Shown piece by piece: positions 17,640-27,305 of a stretch of DNA of 64,000 bases. Location: the NCBI GenBank assembly GCA_965250225.1, contig CBDFNQ010000028.1:1-64000 (forward strand), in the 5' to 3' direction. This DNA is from CBDEUK01 sp965250225. Its GTDB lineage: Bacteria > Pseudomonadota > Gammaproteobacteria > Eutrophobiales > Eutrophobiaceae. Under the pieces are notes generated by a model. The model had not been told where the DNA came from. It did no database searches and saw nothing but the letters and a program-made list of their open reading frames with translations. The first letter of the stretch is position 1. Each line of letters opens with the position of its first letter. The position numbers were made by a program, and so were the translations under genes.

Positions 17640-20600
17640 ATGCTTTCAACACTGGTACGTTTTTCCATTAATTACCGTGGTGTGGTGATTACTTGTGCAA
17701 TACTACTCATGTTTTATAGTGTCTATCGTTTGTCCCGTGCTGGTCTCGATATCTTTCCTGAATTTTCTCCTAATTTAATCGTTGTGCAAACAGAAGCGCC
17801 TGGATATTCAACTGATCAGGTTGAGATACTGGTAACACGTCCGATTGAAACGGCATTATCAGGCATGATTGGTATTGACCATGTGCGTTCCGAATCTATT
17901 CAGGGTCTATCCATCGTTAATATCTATTTTGAAGAAGACACAGACATCTATCGTAATCGGCAACTTGTTTCAGAACGTCTAACGGGTTTATCTGGCTTAT
18001 TACCAGAAGGCGTCGGACCTGCTGTTCCAGTACCCATGGCATCTTCTTCGGCAACTATTCTTACCATGGGCGTAACTTCTAACAGTAAGGATTTGATGGA
18101 GTTACGAAGCATTGTTGATTGGAACCTGGTGCCAACTATATTGAGCGTACCTGGTGTGGCAGACGTCAACGTGTTTGGTGGTGAGGTAAAACAATTACAA
18201 ATTCAGATCGATGAAAAAAAACTTGAACAATACAGCCTTGGCATCAATGAAATTACTGAGGCGGCAAAACAGGCGACCGGAATTTACGGAGCTGGATTCA
18301 TTGAAAACATCAATCAACGATTAACCCTTAGCTTGACTGATTTACCTGAAGATATAAATGAATTGAAAAGGGTTGTTGTCAAACATATCGATGGCGTCAG
18401 TATAACATTGGGTGATGTTGCTACGATTGAATATGGTGCTAAACCTGCGTTTGGTAAAGCGGCGATCCTTGGTGAAGAAGGGGTGGTGTTGATGGTGATT
18501 GGTCAATATGGCGCCAATACTCTGAATGTTTCTAATGCCGTTGAAGAAGCGATTAATGGACTGGATAAAATTTTCGCTGCAAATGAGATCAAACTACATC
18601 CAACATTATTTCGGCCAGCTAATTATATAGAACGATCCGTGTCCAGCATTACCGGACATTTATTCATCGGTGGTCTGTTTGTTATCGCAGTGCTGGTAGT
18701 ATTCCTGTTTAATTTCAGAACGGCGTTTATTTCGGTGATGGCAATCCCCTTATCATTATTAACCGCTGTGTTAGTTTTGTTAGAAATGGGTATTAATCTG
18801 AATATTATGGTGATTGGAGGATTGGCGATTGCACTAGGTGAGGTGGTCGATGATGCAATCATTGATACCGAAAATATTTTCAGACGTTTACGACAAAATA
18901 AATTGTTACCAAAGCCTTTGCCGATGAAAGAAGTCGTCTATAACGCATCAATGGAAGTCAGAGGCTCTGTTGTTTATGCGAGTTTCATTGTGGCTCTGGT
19001 GTTTGTGCCATTATTGAATCTAACCGGTATTACTGGCCGCCTGTTTCAACCGCTGGGCACTGCTTACATATTATCTATTATGATGTCACTGCTGGTTGCG
19101 CTTACCGTCACACCAGCACTGTGCTACATACTTTTAGCCAAAAATAGATTAAGAAATATCGAACCGCCTATTATTAAATTGATACAACCTTACTATGGTA
19201 AGGCATTAACACTGATATCGCGTTCGCCCTATTTGGTATTCACCGTTACCATTTTATTCTGTCTGGCAGGTCTGTCGGTGTTACCCAATGTTGGCGGTCA
19301 ATTTATTCCAAATCTGAGAGAAGGCCATTACATAGCACATACCTCGAGCATCTCTGGAACCTCATTGAAGGAATCAATACGTGTTGGTAATCAATTAACG
19401 AAAACATTTTTAGAAGTACCGGGTGTGGTTTCTGTTTCTTTCTGGTCTGGCAGGGCAGAACGTGGAGCCGATACCTTTGGTAGTCATTATAGCGAACATG
19501 AGATCGATCTTGAAAATACATTAAGTGGTGGTGAACAACAGATTGTGCTGGATGAAATTCGTAAAACATTAAATGACTTTCCCGGTTTACGTTTTGAAGT
19601 ACATAATTTTTTATCTGAACGTATACACGAAACCATCTCCGGGTATACCACACCGATTGTTGTCAATATATATGGCAAAGATCTCGATGCTATGGATAGA
19701 AAGGCAACGGAAGTGGCTGCGTTAATGAAAACCATTGAAGGTGCAAGTGGTGTTCAGGTGCAGTCATCATCAGCAACACCATTATTGCAAATCGCATTAA
19801 AACTGGAAAAATTAAAACAATACGGTCTTGCTCCACTAGAAATTGTTAATACGATTAAAACGTCGTTTGAAGGTTTGTCGGTAGCGAAAGTTCAGGAAGA
19901 CAATCGTATCTTTGACGTGTCTGTTATCTTACCAGAGATTAAACGTCAGACTCCGGAAGATGTGTTGCAACTACCGATTAAAACGCCTGGCGGCCTGATC
20001 CTGCCGTTAAAAGAATTTGCCGACATACGTCAACAGAGCGGTCGTTATAATATTTTGCATCAGGATGGGCAACGACTGCAGAGTATCACCAGTAATGTGG
20101 TTGGTCGTGACATTGTCGGATTTATGAATGAACTGGAAGAGACCGTATTGGCTAAAGTGCAATTCAGTGCAGAGCTTTATCCTGAGTTCACGGGTGCAGC
20201 GATTGAACAGGCAAAGGCAAAAGAGGAATTAATCATTCTTTCTTCTCTGGTTATGGCTGTCGTTTTAATGCTTATATACATTGCAACCGGAAGTTTTAGA
20301 AATGTGATGTTAATGCTTGTGAATTTACCGTTTGCATTGGTCGGTGGTGTTATTGCTGTCTTGCTTACGGGTAGTAATTTATCAGTGGGTTCTCTGGTCG
20401 GTTTTGTCACACTCTTTGGAATCACGATACGCAATTCAATTATGCTGGTTTCCCATTATCAATATCTGGTGGAGGAGGAAGGTCTTCCATGGAATCTGGA
20501 TGTAGCCATTCAGGGAGCGCAGGAACGCCTGCCTTCAATATTGATGACTGCGTTAGTCACAGCATTAGCTATGTTACCAATCGCTATAGGTAGTGATAAC

Positions 20601-20732
20601 CCAGGTCGTGAAATCATGGGGCCGATGGCAGCCATCATTGTCGGTGGTCTAGCTTCTTCGACCATATTAAATCTGCTGATCATGCCTTCCATGATGTTAA
20701 ATTTCGGTTTTTTTGCAGAAACCAATGACTAA
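17640..20732 (+). CDS. Heavy-metal-type RND efflux permease
   Basis: The 1030-residue inner membrane pump has the RND layout: a first membrane helix, a large periplasmic loop, helices 2-6, a second loop and helices 8-12. The opening (LDIFPEFSPNLIVVQTEAPG, then YSTDQVEILVTRPIETALSG) and the helix-4 segment ALGEVVDDAIIDTENIFRRL match the CusA/CzcA subfamily rather than the multidrug AcrB subfamily. It would use the proton gradient to drive export through the adaptor and channel encoded upstream. Substrate cannot be read with certainty; metal cations are likely from the family. Intact and full length. Confidence 0.9.
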   Translation: MLSTLVRFSINYRGVVITCAILLMFYSVYRLSRAGLDIFPEFSPNLIVVQTEAPGYSTDQVEILVTRPIETALSGMIGIDHVRSESIQGLSIVNIYFEEDTDIYRNRQLVSERLTGLSGLLPEGVGPAVPVPMASSSATILTMGVTSNSKDLMELRSIVDWNLVPTILSVPGVADVNVFGGEVKQLQIQIDEKKLEQYSLGINEITEAAKQATGIYGAGFIENINQRLTLSLTDLPEDINELKRVVVKHIDGVSITLGDVATIEYGAKPAFGKAAILGEEGVVLMVIGQYGANTLNVSNAVEEAINGLDKIFAANEIKLHPTLFRPANYIERSVSSITGHLFIGGLFVIAVLVVFLFNFRTAFISVMAIPLSLLTAVLVLLEMGINLNIMVIGGLAIALGEVVDDAIIDTENIFRRLRQNKLLPKPLPMKEVVYNASMEVRGSVVYASFIVALVFVPLLNLTGITGRLFQPLGTAYILSIMMSLLVALTVTPALCYILLAKNRLRNIEPPIIKLIQPYYGKALTLISRSPYLVFTVTILFCLAGLSVLPNVGGQFIPNLREGHYIAHTSSISGTSLKESIRVGNQLTKTFLEVPGVVSVSFWSGRAERGADTFGSHYSEHEIDLENTLSGGEQQIVLDEIRKTLNDFPGLRFEVHNFLSERIHETISGYTTPIVVNIYGKDLDAMDRKATEVAALMKTIEGASGVQVQSSSATPLLQIALKLEKLKQYGLAPLEIVNTIKTSFEGLSVAKVQEDNRIFDVSVILPEIKRQTPEDVLQLPIKTPGGLILPLKEFADIRQQSGRYNILHQDGQRLQSITSNVVGRDIVGFMNELEETVLAKVQFSAELYPEFTGAAIEQAKAKEELIILSSLVMAVVLMLIYIATGSFRNVMLMLVNLPFALVGGVIAVLLTGSNLSVGSLVGFVTLFGITIRNSIMLVSHYQYLVEEEGLPWNLDVAIQGAQERLPSILMTALVTALAMLPIAIGSDNPGREIMGPMAAIIVGGLASSTILNLLIMPSMMLNFGFFAETND

Positions 20733-20997
20733 TTGATGAATTTCCTGTTAGAAATAATCATTATTCCATTGAAAAATGACCGTTTTTCAATGCTCTAAAA
20801 TTAGTGCTACAGAAAATGTCAATTTCATCACATTTCGTGCAAATTGATTAAAAAAGTCATAAAATACCCTACAAGTGACGGCACAAGTCACAACTTGATT
20901 TAGAGGGCATATCAAAAGACCCTGCACCTGCTTTTAGGTATATTTTTTTATTATCAATAGAAATATCGGGCGCTGATTTATCGTTCATGGAGACGAT

Positions 20998-22761
20998 ATG
21001 AGCACAGCAACAGCTTTTGATAAGACCTTTTCTGAATTTGAGTTTCACCCGGTTATTGATGCCCCGTGTGAGACCAGCCATCATCGCCTGGATGATATTG
21101 TTTTAAGATTGGGGCGTGGAAAAAAACTGTTTGCCGGTCTTTCAATTGATGAACGTCTTCAGTTAATAGATTCATTTCAGAAAGGTTATCTTAACGTTGC
21201 AAAACGCAGCGTGCAGGCAAGCTGTGCCGCAAAAGGCATCGAGTTTGGCACCCCTACAGAAGGGGAAGAATGGGCTTCAGGGCCTTTATGTGTGATCCGA
21301 CACTTACGCCTATTAAAAGAGTCGCTTGAACAAATCAAGAAGACCGGCACTACCACAATCAACAAGCCAGTACATCTGACAACCCAACAACTCAGTATTC
21401 CTGTCTTCCCAAATAGTTTGGTCGATAGCTGCCTGTTTAAAGATGTAAATGTCGAGATGCGATTGCAAAAACACGTCACTAAAGCCGATCTTGAAGAAAA
21501 TCGCGCCTCTTTTTATCGAAAGAAAAATCATGGTGGCAAACTGGTTCTTATTCTAGGGGCAGGTAATCTGGCATCCATTCCAATCATGGATGTTTTGACC
21601 AAGATGTTTAATGAGGGTAAGAGCTGTATTCTCAAAATGAATCCGGTCAACGCCTACCTCGGGATGTTCATTGAAGAGGCATTCAGAGAAGCGATTGAAA
21701 AAGATTTCCTTGCCGTTGTGTATGGCAGAGTAGAAGAAGCCAAATATTTATTAAAGCATAAAGAAGTTGACGAAGTTCATATCACAGGTTCAAACAAAAC
21801 ACATGATTATATATTCTGGGGCCCTCCAGGCCCGGAACGCGCTGAGCGAATGGCACGCAATAACCCTGTTATTAATAAGGAGAGTACGTCAGCATTGGGT
21901 AATGTCTCGCCGGTTATTATCTATCCGGGCGAATACACACAACAGGAACTGGAATATCAGGCAGAAGACATTGCTGGCGCTTTAGGTTTTAATTCTGGAT
22001 TTATGTGCTCGGTTCCGGTGTCTTTGGTTACCTGGAATAACTGGCCACAGCGTGATTTATTTCTAAATTTACTTGAACAAAAAATACAGAAGCTTGAAAA
22101 ACGGCGCGCATACTATCCTGGTGCTTATGAGCGTTGGGAAACTGCTAATACAAGCGGTATGAGTTTTAAGTTATTGGGTGAAACAAAAAATCATACTACC
22201 CCCTGGATTTTTGCCAGAGGCCTGAAAGAAAATAATCATGATATGCAACTGTTCAAACAAGAACCATTTTGCTCTGTATTGGCGGAAACCGTGATCGATG
22301 CTGAAAACACTGCAGATTATCTTGAAAAGGCTGTGAATTTTGTCAACGAGAAACTTTGGGGCACCTTAACAGCAAGTTTGATTATCGATCCTAGATCAGA
22401 AACAAAATCAGCTATTGCAACACAGCTTGAAAAAGCGATTAATGAACTGGAATACGGAACAATCGCCATTAACTCTTCTTTTACTGCACTCAGTTTTATG
22501 ACCGCGACAGCAGCGTGGGGCGCCTATCCAGGTTCTGTTCTCAGCAATATTCAAAGTGGTAATGGTTGGCTGCACAATACGACCATGATTGAGGATGTCG
22601 AAAAGATGGTCGCGCGGTTTCCTATCAAAAGCTCACGTAAACCATTTTACTTTCCGAGTCACAAGAAAAAATTACAGCTGGTACAAAAGTTGATTGATCA
22701 TGAAATTAATCAAAAATGGAATAAAGTGCCATTGATTTTATTGGATATGGTGTTTGCTTAA
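20998..22761 (+). CDS. Aldehyde dehydrogenase superfamily protein
   Basis: The 587-residue protein has the NAD(P)-binding segment KLVLILGAGNLASIPIMDVL and a putative catalytic cysteine in ALGFNSGFMCSVPVSLVTWN near 340. The segment STSALGNVSPVIIYPGEYTQ replaces the usual ELGGKSP element, so it looks closer to acyl-CoA-reductase (LuxC-like) or CoA-acylating branches than to classical ALDHs; this is judged by eye. The start at 20998 follows GGAGACGAT. A DsbA-fold protein is encoded 53 bases downstream in the same direction, so the pair may act in one pathway, for example degradation of an aromatic or aldehyde substrate. Confidence 0.8.
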   Translation: MSTATAFDKTFSEFEFHPVIDAPCETSHHRLDDIVLRLGRGKKLFAGLSIDERLQLIDSFQKGYLNVAKRSVQASCAAKGIEFGTPTEGEEWASGPLCVIRHLRLLKESLEQIKKTGTTTINKPVHLTTQQLSIPVFPNSLVDSCLFKDVNVEMRLQKHVTKADLEENRASFYRKKNHGGKLVLILGAGNLASIPIMDVLTKMFNEGKSCILKMNPVNAYLGMFIEEAFREAIEKDFLAVVYGRVEEAKYLLKHKEVDEVHITGSNKTHDYIFWGPPGPERAERMARNNPVINKESTSALGNVSPVIIYPGEYTQQELEYQAEDIAGALGFNSGFMCSVPVSLVTWNNWPQRDLFLNLLEQKIQKLEKRRAYYPGAYERWETANTSGMSFKLLGETKNHTTPWIFARGLKENNHDMQLFKQEPFCSVLAETVIDAENTADYLEKAVNFVNEKLWGTLTASLIIDPRSETKSAIATQLEKAINELEYGTIAINSSFTALSFMTATAAWGAYPGSVLSNIQSGNGWLHNTTMIEDVEKMVARFPIKSSRKPFYFPSHKKKLQLVQKLIDHEINQKWNKVPLILLDMVFA

Positions 22762-22814
22762 TTATTAAAGATATTGCTATTTTATAGTTACTGTAATGAC
22801 GTTATAGTAACTCT

Positions 22815-23447
22815 ATGGTTGACGACACAATACGTTTTTATTTTAGTTTCCGTAGTCCTTATTCCTGCCTGGGCTTATTTCGTTTCTACCATTTCTTACC
22901 AAAACTAGGTGTTCAATATCAATTAATTCCCCTAGTACCTCCAAAAGAATTTACTGAAAAGCCAATAGCCGCGCCTGACAAACTACAATACATCATTACG
23001 GATGTTGCTCGTATTTTTAAGGCATACGGTCTGCCGATAAAGATGCCCGATCCCTTTGATGTAGATTGGGGAATTCCTCACACAGCATTTGTTTATGCTG
23101 ACCAGCAAAATAAAGGATTGAAATTTGCATATCAGGCATATATGGCACGTTATTGTGAAGGTAAAAATCTTGCTGAAGAGTCGGCATTAATCGAAATAGC
23201 GGTTAAATGTGAACTTGACCCTGATGCCTTGCTTTCGGCACTCACTCAACGGAAATTTCAAAAAGAATTATTACGATCAAGAAGAACAATGACAGAAGAT
23301 GCAATATTTGGTGTTCCAACCTTCGTTTATCATGACGACAAATACTGGGGTAATGATCGTTTTGACTGGTTGGTGCGGCAGGTCTACCAGGATCAGGGAA
23401 AAACAGTCACTGATTTGAGTATCGATCCCATGTCAAAAGTCTTCTAG
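22815..23447 (+). CDS. DsbA-fold protein, HCCA isomerase / kappa-GST-like
   Basis: A 210-residue thioredoxin-fold protein. The N-terminal strand-helix reads IRFYFSFRSPYSCLGLFRFY, the signature of 2-hydroxychromene-2-carboxylate isomerase and kappa-class glutathione transferases. A serine stands where disulfide oxidases have CxxC, so it probably uses glutathione rather than making disulfides. The C-terminal part has FGVPTFVYHDDKYWGNDRFD, with the conserved GVPTF cis-proline loop and the W-G-x-D-R end. It has no signal peptide, so it acts in the cytoplasm. Likely co-transcribed with the upstream aldehyde dehydrogenase. Confidence 0.85.
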   Translation: MVDDTIRFYFSFRSPYSCLGLFRFYHFLPKLGVQYQLIPLVPPKEFTEKPIAAPDKLQYIITDVARIFKAYGLPIKMPDPFDVDWGIPHTAFVYADQQNKGLKFAYQAYMARYCEGKNLAEESALIEIAVKCELDPDALLSALTQRKFQKELLRSRRTMTEDAIFGVPTFVYHDDKYWGNDRFDWLVRQVYQDQGKTVTDLSIDPMSKVF

Positions 23448-23532
23448 TTTTTTACTCATTTCCACATTAGAATAGTAATTGCTAATTTCATCTAATCAAA
23501 AGTTAGGAAGACTGAAATTCCACAATTATATT

Positions 23533-24801
23533 ATGGCCATACACGTATTAATCATTGATGATTCGGAAGAGTATCGTGCTCTTATAAAAATCTGGCTCAG
23601 AAAAGAGATCGAAGACATTGAAATTGTAGAATACGATGTTAAAAGCCTGGGAAAACCAAATGGGACTTTTGACTGGTCACCGTACGATGTTTTGCTGCTG
23701 GATTATAATCTTGGGAATAATGAAGATGGTCTGGAATGGCTTAAAGAATTTGGCACTGTAGATGGTTTCCCACCAACGGTTGTTTTGACTGCGGAAGGTG
23801 ATGAGTACGTGGCAGTGAGGGCCGTGAAGTTAGGTGCCTGTGATTATATCAATAAAAAAGATGTTACTGGCAAACGTCTTGTGGAGATGCTTTCGACCGC
23901 AATTGAATATACCCCAAGAAAACGTGCACATCATGATCAGCAAGTCGAGGATGCCAGTCAAATGCTCGAGGAGTTTCGCAGTGAGGACAATGGATCAAGT
24001 ATGGATATGGAGTACAAGTTCGTCAGCAGAATAGGTGGCGGACTGACTTCAGATGTGTTTTTGGCAGAGAGAAATGCTGACAAACAAAGTGTTGTATTAA
24101 AAATTCTCAATGTTTCCAACGTTAAAAGTGAAATTTATGTAAAACGTTTTATCCAGGAGGCTAAATTATTAGCTGAAATGAATAACCCGTTTGTGGCCAG
24201 GATTTTTGATTATGGTGTGACCAATAATCAATATGTTTATATTGTTATGGAATTTTTCCCCCGTGGTGATATGAAGCAACGTCTTGAGCTGAAATTTGAT
24301 GCTGAAATCGCTACCTTATATATCAATCATCTCATTCACGGTCTTGCAGCGATACATAAAGTCGGAATCATCCATCGCGACATCAAGCCAGCAAACATAA
24401 TGTTTCGAGGAGATGATAGTCTGGCATTGGCTGATTTTGGCATCTCAAAAAAATTAAGTGAAAATGATGAACTTACAGCTGTTGGGCAAGTATTGGGAAC
24501 ACCTCATTATATGAGTCCTGAGCAGGGTCAGGGTAAACCCACAGATGAACGATCGGATATTTATAGTACGGGTATTATGTACTTTGAATTATTAACGAAG
24601 CAAAAACCGTTTGTTGGCAATTCTCCTTCGGCATTAATTTATCAACATGTCCATTCTGAGATACCAAAACTACCTAAAGACTTGCATAAATATCAAAGCA
24701 TTATCGACAAGGCGATGGCCAAGGATCCGAATGATCGTTATCAGTCTGCCGAGGAATTAATTGAGGTCATTAATCTGGCTGAAGAAGGAACCTTTAGTTA
24801 G
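23533..24801 (+). CDS. Response regulator fused to a Ser/Thr protein kinase
   Basis: The 422-residue protein, from MAIHVLIIDDSEEYRALIKI, joins two signalling modules. Residues 1-130 form a receiver domain with the acidic pair IDDSE, phosphoacceptor in DVLLLDYNLGNN, VVLTAEGDE and the lysine of YINKKD. From about 170 an Hanks-type kinase follows: IGGGLTSDVFLAE, VVLKIL (ATP lysine), IIHRDIKPANIMF (catalytic loop), LADFGISKK (DFG) and GTPHYMSPEQ. All key residues are present, so both halves could work. Phosphorylation of the receiver by an unknown histidine kinase may control the kinase. A longer start at 23479 (TTG) is less likely. Confidence 0.92.
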   Translation: MAIHVLIIDDSEEYRALIKIWLRKEIEDIEIVEYDVKSLGKPNGTFDWSPYDVLLLDYNLGNNEDGLEWLKEFGTVDGFPPTVVLTAEGDEYVAVRAVKLGACDYINKKDVTGKRLVEMLSTAIEYTPRKRAHHDQQVEDASQMLEEFRSEDNGSSMDMEYKFVSRIGGGLTSDVFLAERNADKQSVVLKILNVSNVKSEIYVKRFIQEAKLLAEMNNPFVARIFDYGVTNNQYVYIVMEFFPRGDMKQRLELKFDAEIATLYINHLIHGLAAIHKVGIIHRDIKPANIMFRGDDSLALADFGISKKLSENDELTAVGQVLGTPHYMSPEQGQGKPTDERSDIYSTGIMYFELLTKQKPFVGNSPSALIYQHVHSEIPKLPKDLHKYQSIIDKAMAKDPNDRYQSAEELIEVINLAEEGTFS

Positions 24802-24961
24802 GGAATTTCTGATTCATTCTGAACGAAGTAGATTGTGTCCTAAAATTTTCAGATTCAAGATGCGAATCGCACGTAATAGTCAGCTATTGCGAAGATTTGC
24901 AACGTAGAAACTGGGTATTTTAGGTTCAAGATACGAGTTCATGAATGAATCAGAGATTCCC
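24801..24961. repeat. Long imperfect palindrome, MITE-like
   Basis: The 161-bp stretch has 19-bp terminal inverted repeats (24801-24819 GGGAATTTCTGATTCATTC, 24943-24961 its complement with one mismatch). Inner pairs continue: CCTAAAAT against ATTTTAGG, and GTAATAG against CTATTGC near the middle. It fills the whole space between two convergent genes, touching the TAG of one and lying 5 bases from the stop of the other. Confidence 0.75.
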
Positions 24962-24966
24962 ATAAA

Positions 24967-26187
24967 TCAGGAATCCTGGGTAATTTTGTTTTTATCTTTT
25001 AATTGCTGTAGCCACCACCTTGCATGTTCTCTGGTTTTTTTGTAAGACAACGCTTTTGTGAATGAATCCCTGGACAATTCCTGATCATTTAATTCATAAA
25101 AAGCAATACCTGTTAACAACAGAGCCTGTGCTGTTTGTTCTTTATTATCATGCGATATTACTTGCGATAAATGTTCAATAGCCTTTTCCCATTGGCTTGA
25201 TTCATAATAAAGTTGTCCCAGACGGAAAAATAATTCCGGGTCTCGATCTGTTTCAGTGATTTTCTCAAGTGCAGAGATGGCTTTTGTTTTTTCATGAGCA
25301 AGCATCCAGCTATTGGCAAGGAGTTCAAGATTCGATTTGGATGTTGTCAATTTGCCTTTTTGAATTTCTTTTTCTAACAACATCGCCGCCTTAATGGGTA
25401 TATCAAGATAAAGATACGTATTGGCAAGACTGATAATTTGTTGCTTGTCAAGAAATCCTTTTTTATAGGCAAGTTCATTTATAGCCAAAGATCTTTTATC
25501 TTGTTTGGCTAACTGGTACGCTGCCATCAGTTGCATCCAGTTTTGTTTTTTTGTCGGTTCCAGACGTACTAGTTTTTCAAATATGTTTGCTGCATTGCTG
25601 TATTGTTTAGTTTGAATATAGGCGGAAGCCAGTAATTCGTACCAATTCATTGGTACTTTATTTGTTTTTGATATGGCATTGTTCAAATGCGGTATCATTT
25701 TATTGTAGTCATTTAGATGATAAAAAATAGTTGCAGCAAGGAGGTGTGCATCGGCATTTGGATCTGGTTCATACTCAAGCCATTTTTCCAGATATTTCAA
25801 GGCTTCTTTATAAGATTCGTCGAAAGCTAAAAGACGTGCGATATTCAATTCAAGTTCATGCTGAATGTTTTTCGGAAGTTTGTTAATTTCTGCAGCATTT
25901 ATAAAAGCTTGTCTGGCATTTTTTGTATCATTGGTCTGGTAATAAGCATGTCCAAGCATCTGATAGGTGACGGCCAGGTCATACGGTTTATCCTGAATTT
26001 GTTTTAATAAGATTTTTAATATTTTAATGGCGTCACGAGGCTGGTCATTTGTCATCAATTGTTGGGATTCATTGATGATCTGATAGCTTGATTCAGATAA
26101 TGTTTGTTCCTGCCCAGCTGCATTGATTTCAATGCTAAACAATGAATGAGAAACAAATAAGACAGAAATGATGAATGTAATTTTCAT
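24967..26187 (-). CDS. TPR-repeat protein of the TonB2-type system
   Basis: A 406-residue exported protein: signal peptide KITFIISVLFVSHSLFSIEI, then a chain of about nine tetratricopeptide-like helical hairpins (DLAVTYQMLGHAYYQTNDTK; NWYELLASAYIQTKQYSNAA; ELFFRLGQLYYESSQWEKAI). It is the last gene of a DUF3450-ExbB-ExbB-ExbD-TonB operon, the layout of Vibrio-type TonB2 systems, where a TPR partner also appears. It may assist complex assembly in the periplasm. Its start overlaps the end of the TonB frame by 53 bases in a different phase. Confidence 0.85.
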   Translation of the reverse strand: MKITFIISVLFVSHSLFSIEINAAGQEQTLSESSYQIINESQQLMTNDQPRDAIKILKILLKQIQDKPYDLAVTYQMLGHAYYQTNDTKNARQAFINAAEINKLPKNIQHELELNIARLLAFDESYKEALKYLEKWLEYEPDPNADAHLLAATIFYHLNDYNKMIPHLNNAISKTNKVPMNWYELLASAYIQTKQYSNAANIFEKLVRLEPTKKQNWMQLMAAYQLAKQDKRSLAINELAYKKGFLDKQQIISLANTYLYLDIPIKAAMLLEKEIQKGKLTTSKSNLELLANSWMLAHEKTKAISALEKITETDRDPELFFRLGQLYYESSQWEKAIEHLSQVISHDNKEQTAQALLLTGIAFYELNDQELSRDSFTKALSYKKTREHARWWLQQLKDKNKITQDS

Positions 26188-26878
26188 TGTTAAATATTAT
26201 TTTAATTTGAAAATTTACAGTTTGTCTGGTACGAACTTCTCTAGCTTCGCCATTTTCGATCTCAGGATTAAATTGCCATTTGGTAATGACTTTTAATACC
26301 GCGCGATCAAACATTTCTGGTGGATCGGATTTGACTATGACAGGGTCTTTAACAGTACCGTCTTTTGTAATGGTAAGTTCAACGATAACCACACCTTCTA
26401 TGCCAGAACGTAAGGCACGTCTGGGATAGGCTGGAGGGATCTTAATCGTTGGTATTAAGTTAGTTAGCACCTCTGGTTTTGATAGTGGTTGTGCAGCTGT
26501 AGGTTTCGTAGATTTAATAAAATCTCCTATGAATGGTGTGCCATTAATGTTCATAGGTATATCCAGGCCTGGCATGCTGATCTCAAGTGGGGTTACATCA
26601 GGTTTGCTGATGTCAGGTTGAATCATATCCGGTGGAGGAGGTGCTTCATCGGGTGGAGGTGGTTCTTCAACTTCTTCTTGGATAATTTTATCAGGTGATT
26701 CCATCTGTTCTTTGAAGCGAATGAAATCGACAAAATTAATAGCTTCAATGATTGGTGGGCGAAATTGTTCATTGGTGACTAATTGCATAATAAAATAAAA
26801 AATTAGAAAATTAGCGACCAGGGCGCAAGCTACGAAAGCAGGTAGTCGCGGAACTCTTTCTGTCATGTCCTTTAACAT
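26135..26878 (-). CDS. tonB: TonB-type energy transducer
   Basis: The protein has an N-terminal membrane anchor (FVACALVANFLIFYFIMQLV), a proline-rich periplasmic spacer (EEVEEPPPPDEAPPPPDMIQ) and the TonB C-terminal domain (PPAYPRRALRSGIEGVVIVE, VIVKSDPPEMFDRAVLKVIT, KWQFNPEIENGEA). It transmits proton-motive energy from ExbB/ExbD to outer membrane receptors such as those at 30 kb and 62 kb. The extra tail after VNFQIK is unusual: removing one A from the run there would stop translation just before the TPR gene, so a further indel is suspected. Confidence 0.9.
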   Translation of the reverse strand: MLKDMTERVPRLPAFVACALVANFLIFYFIMQLVTNEQFRPPIIEAINFVDFIRFKEQMESPDKIIQEEVEEPPPPDEAPPPPDMIQPDISKPDVTPLEISMPGLDIPMNINGTPFIGDFIKSTKPTAAQPLSKPEVLTNLIPTIKIPPAYPRRALRSGIEGVVIVELTITKDGTVKDPVIVKSDPPEMFDRAVLKVITKWQFNPEIENGEAREVRTRQTVNFQIKIIFNNENYIHHFCLICFSFIV

Positions 26879-27296
26879 TGCGTAATGTTTATTCTTTTTT
26901 TTGCTGCGATTGAGACGTTACTGACACCTGCAAGTCGAACCTGATCGAGCACATCAACGGTAATACCAGTATCGGCTTTTTTTATCCGCCATAATGATAA
27001 CCGTGCCTTCCGGGTTTTTGTGCCGTTAGGCGTTCTATATGTGCGCGAATGGAACGTAACTCAACTTGTCTGTTATCGATCCAGACTTCACCGACTTCGT
27101 TTATACCAATGATTAACGTTCCCTGTTCCTGCCGTACAGCCGTTTGTGCGGAAGGCCGGTTGACTTCAATGCCGGACTCTTTGGTAAATGAAGCGGTGAC
27201 CAGAAAAAAGATCAACAGGATGAAGACCATGTCTATCAATGGTGTTAAATTAATATTTGAGCTAACGTTATCTTCTGTTGTATGACGATTTCGCAT
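26872..27296 (-). pseudogene. exbD: ExbD with two homopolymer frameshifts
   Basis: The first 95 or so residues are a normal ExbD (NLTPLIDMVFILLIFFLVTA with the proton-pathway aspartate). At the T5 run 27015-27019 the frame shifts: the true continuation NPEGTVIIMADKK lies one base over. At the T7 run 26977-26983 it shifts again to ADTGITVDVLDQVRLAGVSN and on to a TAA overlapping the tonB start at 26878. That overlap shows where the original gene ended. Either the gene is inactive or the sequence has two indel errors. Confidence 0.88.
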
Positions 27297-27305
27297 AGGT
27301 GTTTA

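Noticed and set aside
18623..20725. Several minus-strand frames of 70-116 codons opposite the RND permease.
   Set aside because: They are antisense shadows of a well-conserved gene and have no matching family or start signal.
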